Below are positions 62,104-64,000 of a stretch of DNA of 64,000 bases, piece by piece (position 1 is the stretch's first letter; every line of letters starts with the position of its first letter). The position numbers were made by a program, and so were the translations under genes. Source of the stretch: CAZNPH01 sp964574985 (GTDB lineage: Bacteria > Bacteroidota > Bacteroidia > Bacteroidales > SM23-62); the NCBI GenBank assembly GCA_964574985.1, contig CAZNPH010000019.1:1-64000 (forward strand), in the 5' to 3' direction. The notes under the pieces were generated by a model that saw only the letters and a program-made list of their open reading frames with translations, did not search any database and was not told the DNA's origin.

Positions 62104-62517
62104 TCAAATGTTCATTATGGGTGTAAAATCATTGTTTTCTTTATACAGACCTTCGATCCATGCATGAGCCACCAGTCTGCCCCCTTCTTTTTTAATCCCC
62201 AGAACCACAGGCATATGCAAGTTGTGTTTTGATAAATATCTCTTCAGTGCCAGCGATTCAACAAGACAACTGCCCGATCCGAAAAGCAAACGGGACATCT
62301 TTCTGTGAAGACCGGTTATCCGGCCCAAAGGTTGCATACGGACTCCCTGCAGGTTGTGGTTTTTTCTTTGATTGTATTGCAGGACCAGGGAACTGAATGA
62401 ACGGGTTTTCAGATTGAAATATGTCCTCACCAGATTCAAGAAAACAAGCATTGCCATTTTCTTTTCCGGGAAACCGGCCTGCAGGAACCGGACGATATAT
62501 CGTTTAGTACTGTACAT
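62104..62517 (-). CDS. Lasso-peptide B2 leader peptidase (McjB C-terminal/transglutaminase-like)
   Basis: A 137-residue cysteine protease of the transglutaminase-like McjB C-terminal family. The catalytic triad can be placed: C84 in GSGSCLVESLALKRYL, H118 in LVAHAWIEG and D130 in NNDFTP. In lasso systems with split B proteins, B2 cuts the leader after the B1 protein has bound it. Length agrees with stand-alone B2 proteins (about 130-150). It overlaps the B1 gene by 14 bases and is followed by the precursor gene. The N-terminal 70 residues form the helical part of the family. Confidence 0.88.
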   Translation of the reverse strand: MYSTKRYIVRFLQAGFPEKKMAMLVFLNLVRTYFNLKTRSFSSLVLQYNQRKNHNLQGVRMQPLGRITGLHRKMSRLLFGSGSCLVESLALKRYLSKHNLHMPVVLGIKKEGGRLVAHAWIEGLYKENNDFTPIMNI

Positions 62518-62791
62518 CGATCAGCTTGAGTTCATTCAGTTTCTTCAGAAAGGAAGCGACTTCGGTCTTACAGGTACCGGCATCGATATCATATGTTTCC
62601 GTCAGTCTTTCGATCAGTTGCTGAAAACCCACCGGATCGGCAATGATGTCCCAGATCTCCGCTGCCACCGGATTCAGATTGACATAGCGTTCACCATCCG
62701 GATCCAGCAAAACCAGTTCATCATCCAGCCGGGTGCCGGCAAAATCCTTTTTCCTTCTGACCATTGATGTATCCCTGAATTGATCGTTCAT
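62504..62791 (-). CDS. Lasso-peptide B1 / PqqD-like precursor-recognition protein
   Basis: A 95-residue PqqD-like protein (RiPP recognition element). The strand pattern ELVLLDPDGERYVNLNPVAA followed by EIWDII and a helical half (QQLIERLTETYDID..EVASFLKKLNEL) is diagnostic. In lasso clusters this B1 protein binds the leader's Y/W-x-x-P motif and presents it to the B2 protease and the cyclase. A second Met at residue 10 is an alternative start. It starts 21 bases after the sulfotransferase stop and overlaps the B2 start by 14 bases, so the genes form one operon. Confidence 0.88.
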   Translation of the reverse strand: MNDQFRDTSMVRRKKDFAGTRLDDELVLLDPDGERYVNLNPVAAEIWDIIADPVGFQQLIERLTETYDIDAGTCKTEVASFLKKLNELKLIDVQY

Positions 62792-62812
62792 TCAAGATAA
62801 AATTACAAAAAA

Positions 62813-63667
62813 TTAACAATCCATGTCAACATAGCAGAATCTTTGCATAACCAAGCGGTTTTCTTTGACGAAAAGATTTCTGTCGTTGACCGAAAAATAT
62901 TTTTTCCAGTTTCCGGCCTTCCCTTCCCTGAAAAAGGCCTTTGCGTGTACGGGTTTTTCCCTGAAACCTTCCTTTTTTTCCTTTTCCTGCAGTTTCCCGA
63001 AAGATGACTGTTTTATGGCCCTGTTGATTTCACCGGGGGAAGGATGAAGTCCGAGAAAAGAAAGTGCTTTTGAAAATGTTTCCCGGGGGCGGAGATGCAG
63101 GTCTTCGTATCGCACAACGTGCACCGGCAGGCCGGAATGATCCACCCAGGACTGCACATGGCCTTTCCAGCTGTGCAAAACCTGCCTGAACTGGATGCCG
63201 ATGCGGTTCACATCCGAAAAAAATGAAAAATCCTCCCGGTTCATGATGGACAAAGTTTTCCCGACGCTTGTATTCAGGTGAAAAGAAAAAGAAACCGCCA
63301 CATCCAGCGGATCCCTGACTATGTATATCACCGCCCCGGTGACTTCCCGGGGGAATACGGGGATCCCTTCTGAATTTTTTCTCCAGGCATCATGGACCTT
63401 GACGTACAGATTCTCTTTGCTGCATTCCGCCATATGCCTGTATATCCGGGGACGTACCATATCGATTTCTTCCCGGGTCAGGTCAGAGGAGTCAAAAGGC
63501 GAATAGCTGTCAAACAGACTTCTGTTGCTGGCAATTCCGGAAAAACCAAGATGGTTGATATCGATTTCTTTTTCTTTGTAGACCAGCAGCGAAGATAAAA
63601 ATGCCCTGAACCAGGTGTTCCCTGATTTCGGATAGGAAGCGATCCAGACGATCTTATTCTGACTCAT
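62813..63667 (-). CDS. PAPS-dependent sulfotransferase in the lasso cluster
   Basis: A 284-residue cytoplasmic sulfotransferase. The 5'-phosphosulfate loop is YPKSGNTW (12-19), the 3'-phosphate site is RDPLDVAVSF (118-127), and H92 in LYVKVHDAW is a candidate catalytic base. The family moves a sulfuryl group from PAPS to a hydroxyl or amine. Placement between the kinase-like gene (14-base overlap) and the B1 gene makes the lasso peptide the likeliest acceptor. The predicted core lacks Tyr, so a Ser or Thr hydroxyl would be the target; this is inference. A general carbohydrate sulfotransferase is the main alternative. Confidence 0.85.
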   Translation of the reverse strand: MSQNKIVWIASYPKSGNTWFRAFLSSLLVYKEKEIDINHLGFSGIASNRSLFDSYSPFDSSDLTREEIDMVRPRIYRHMAECSKENLYVKVHDAWRKNSEGIPVFPREVTGAVIYIVRDPLDVAVSFSFHLNTSVGKTLSIMNREDFSFFSDVNRIGIQFRQVLHSWKGHVQSWVDHSGLPVHVVRYEDLHLRPRETFSKALSFLGLHPSPGEINRAIKQSSFGKLQEKEKKEGFREKPVHAKAFFREGKAGNWKKYFSVNDRNLFVKENRLVMQRFCYVDMDC

Positions 63668-64000
63668 TTTCAGAAACAGTTTTTTTGGTCAGATGGCGGA
63701 TAATCACCTCATGAACCGGCAGATAATGACCGGTAAACTTTGGCACATGAACCCTGTAGACCGGTGTGCTCCCTGTAATGCCCCGCATCCAGTCAAAATG
63801 ATCATTCAGCAATCCGGCCCTGTTGATATACTGGATCCTGCCGGTTTGTTCCCTGAGGGCATGAAACAGCTCAGGCCCCCTCAGTTCTTCAATGTCCGTC
63901 CCCGGACGGTTGGTTTGATGTAATATATATATCGATTTCAGGGGATGGCTCCCGGATATGTGATGTTCTGCCATGGGCGAACGGTATTTGTTCAGTCCGT
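63654..64000 (-). CDS. HPr-kinase-like protein, 3' part (runs off the window)
   Basis: At least 115 codons. The frame continues past the Met at 63974 to the window edge (GLNKYRSPMAEHH), so the true start lies outside. The visible part, with PLKSIYILHQTN, a D-I-E-E-L-R-G-x-E-L-F-like helix and STPVYRVHVPK near the end, resembles the C-terminal half of HPr-kinase/phosphorylase-like proteins. Such homologues occur in lasso clusters as kinases that phosphorylate the peptide's C-terminal Ser (paeninodin-type). The Walker A region would be upstream and cannot be seen. The stop overlaps the sulfotransferase start by 14 bases. The assignment rests on context as well as weak sequence resemblance. Confidence 0.6.
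   Translation of the reverse strand, partial: GLNKYRSPMAEHHISGSHPLKSIYILHQTNRPGTDIEELRGPELFHALREQTGRIQYINRAGLLNDHFDWMRGITGSTPVYRVHVPKFTGHYLPVHEVIIRHLTKKTVSENESE

Overview
The window looks like a piece of a Bacteroidota chromosome, probably an anaerobic or facultative, polysaccharide-degrading relative of the Bacteroidales/Marinilabiliales, and probably a metagenome-assembled contig because it carries a 100-N scaffold gap inside a repetitive gene. The lineage call rests on several things visible in the sequence: two large secreted proteins ending in type IX secretion (T9SS) sorting domains, SprB repeats, an IspG with the large internal domain typical of this phylum, TAnnTTTG promoter boxes in place of a TATAAT box, many lipoprotein glycosidases, and a Wzi-type outer-membrane protein. 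No transposase, CRISPR array or rRNA was seen. Bases 1-145 hold nothing I can identify.

Layout. (1) 0.1-9 kb, minus strand: a carbohydrate locus with a GH78-like protein, a clan GH-A (GH39-like) hydrolase, a Ser-type sulfatase and a GH116 lipoprotein, interspersed with decayed DUF1016, GH3 and GH36 genes. (2) 10-20 kb, plus strand: an OmpR-type two-component system, then a TonB-dependent receptor, an inner-membrane MFS permease, hemN, hemG/Y, a small membrane protein and hemH. Together these could import an iron compound or porphyrin and carry out exactly the last three steps to protoheme. (3) 20-24 kb: a second rhamnosidase-like protein divergent from an MFS transporter. (4) 24.1-26.1 kb: a graveyard beside a tRNA-Ala(CGC), holding a six-hairpin glycosidase fragment and a whole tetR-tolC-hlyD-acrB efflux operon collapsed to about 1.3 kb. 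(5) 26-38 kb, minus strand: an Ig-repeat T9SS protein, a LytTR regulator with a TPR histidine kinase, then a three-gene sugar operon (GHL6-like hydrolase, sugar porter, URO-D-family protein). (6) 38-52 kb: mainly housekeeping genes (HAD phosphatase, ispG-cysS, rnr, histidine kinase, ileS, dksA-like, lspA, ribE, an epimerase). (7) 52-62 kb, minus strand: Wzi-like barrel, polyprenyl-phosphate sugar transferase and a 2103-residue SprB-repeat adhesin. (8) 61.9-64 kb, minus strand: a lasso-peptide biosynthetic cluster cut by the window edge. It includes a 46-codon precursor gene, the B2 cysteine protease, the B1/PqqD-like recognition protein, a sulfotransferase and the 3' part of an HPr-kinase-like gene.

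The most interesting item is the lasso cluster. The small precursor has a W-x-x-P-x-I leader motif, Thr at leader position -2, and a predicted 18-residue core with Glu at position 8 for the macrolactam ring. It sits next to two candidate tailoring enzymes, a kinase homologue and a sulfotransferase. The lasso cyclase gene (asparagine-synthetase-like) is not in the window and should lie beyond base 64000.
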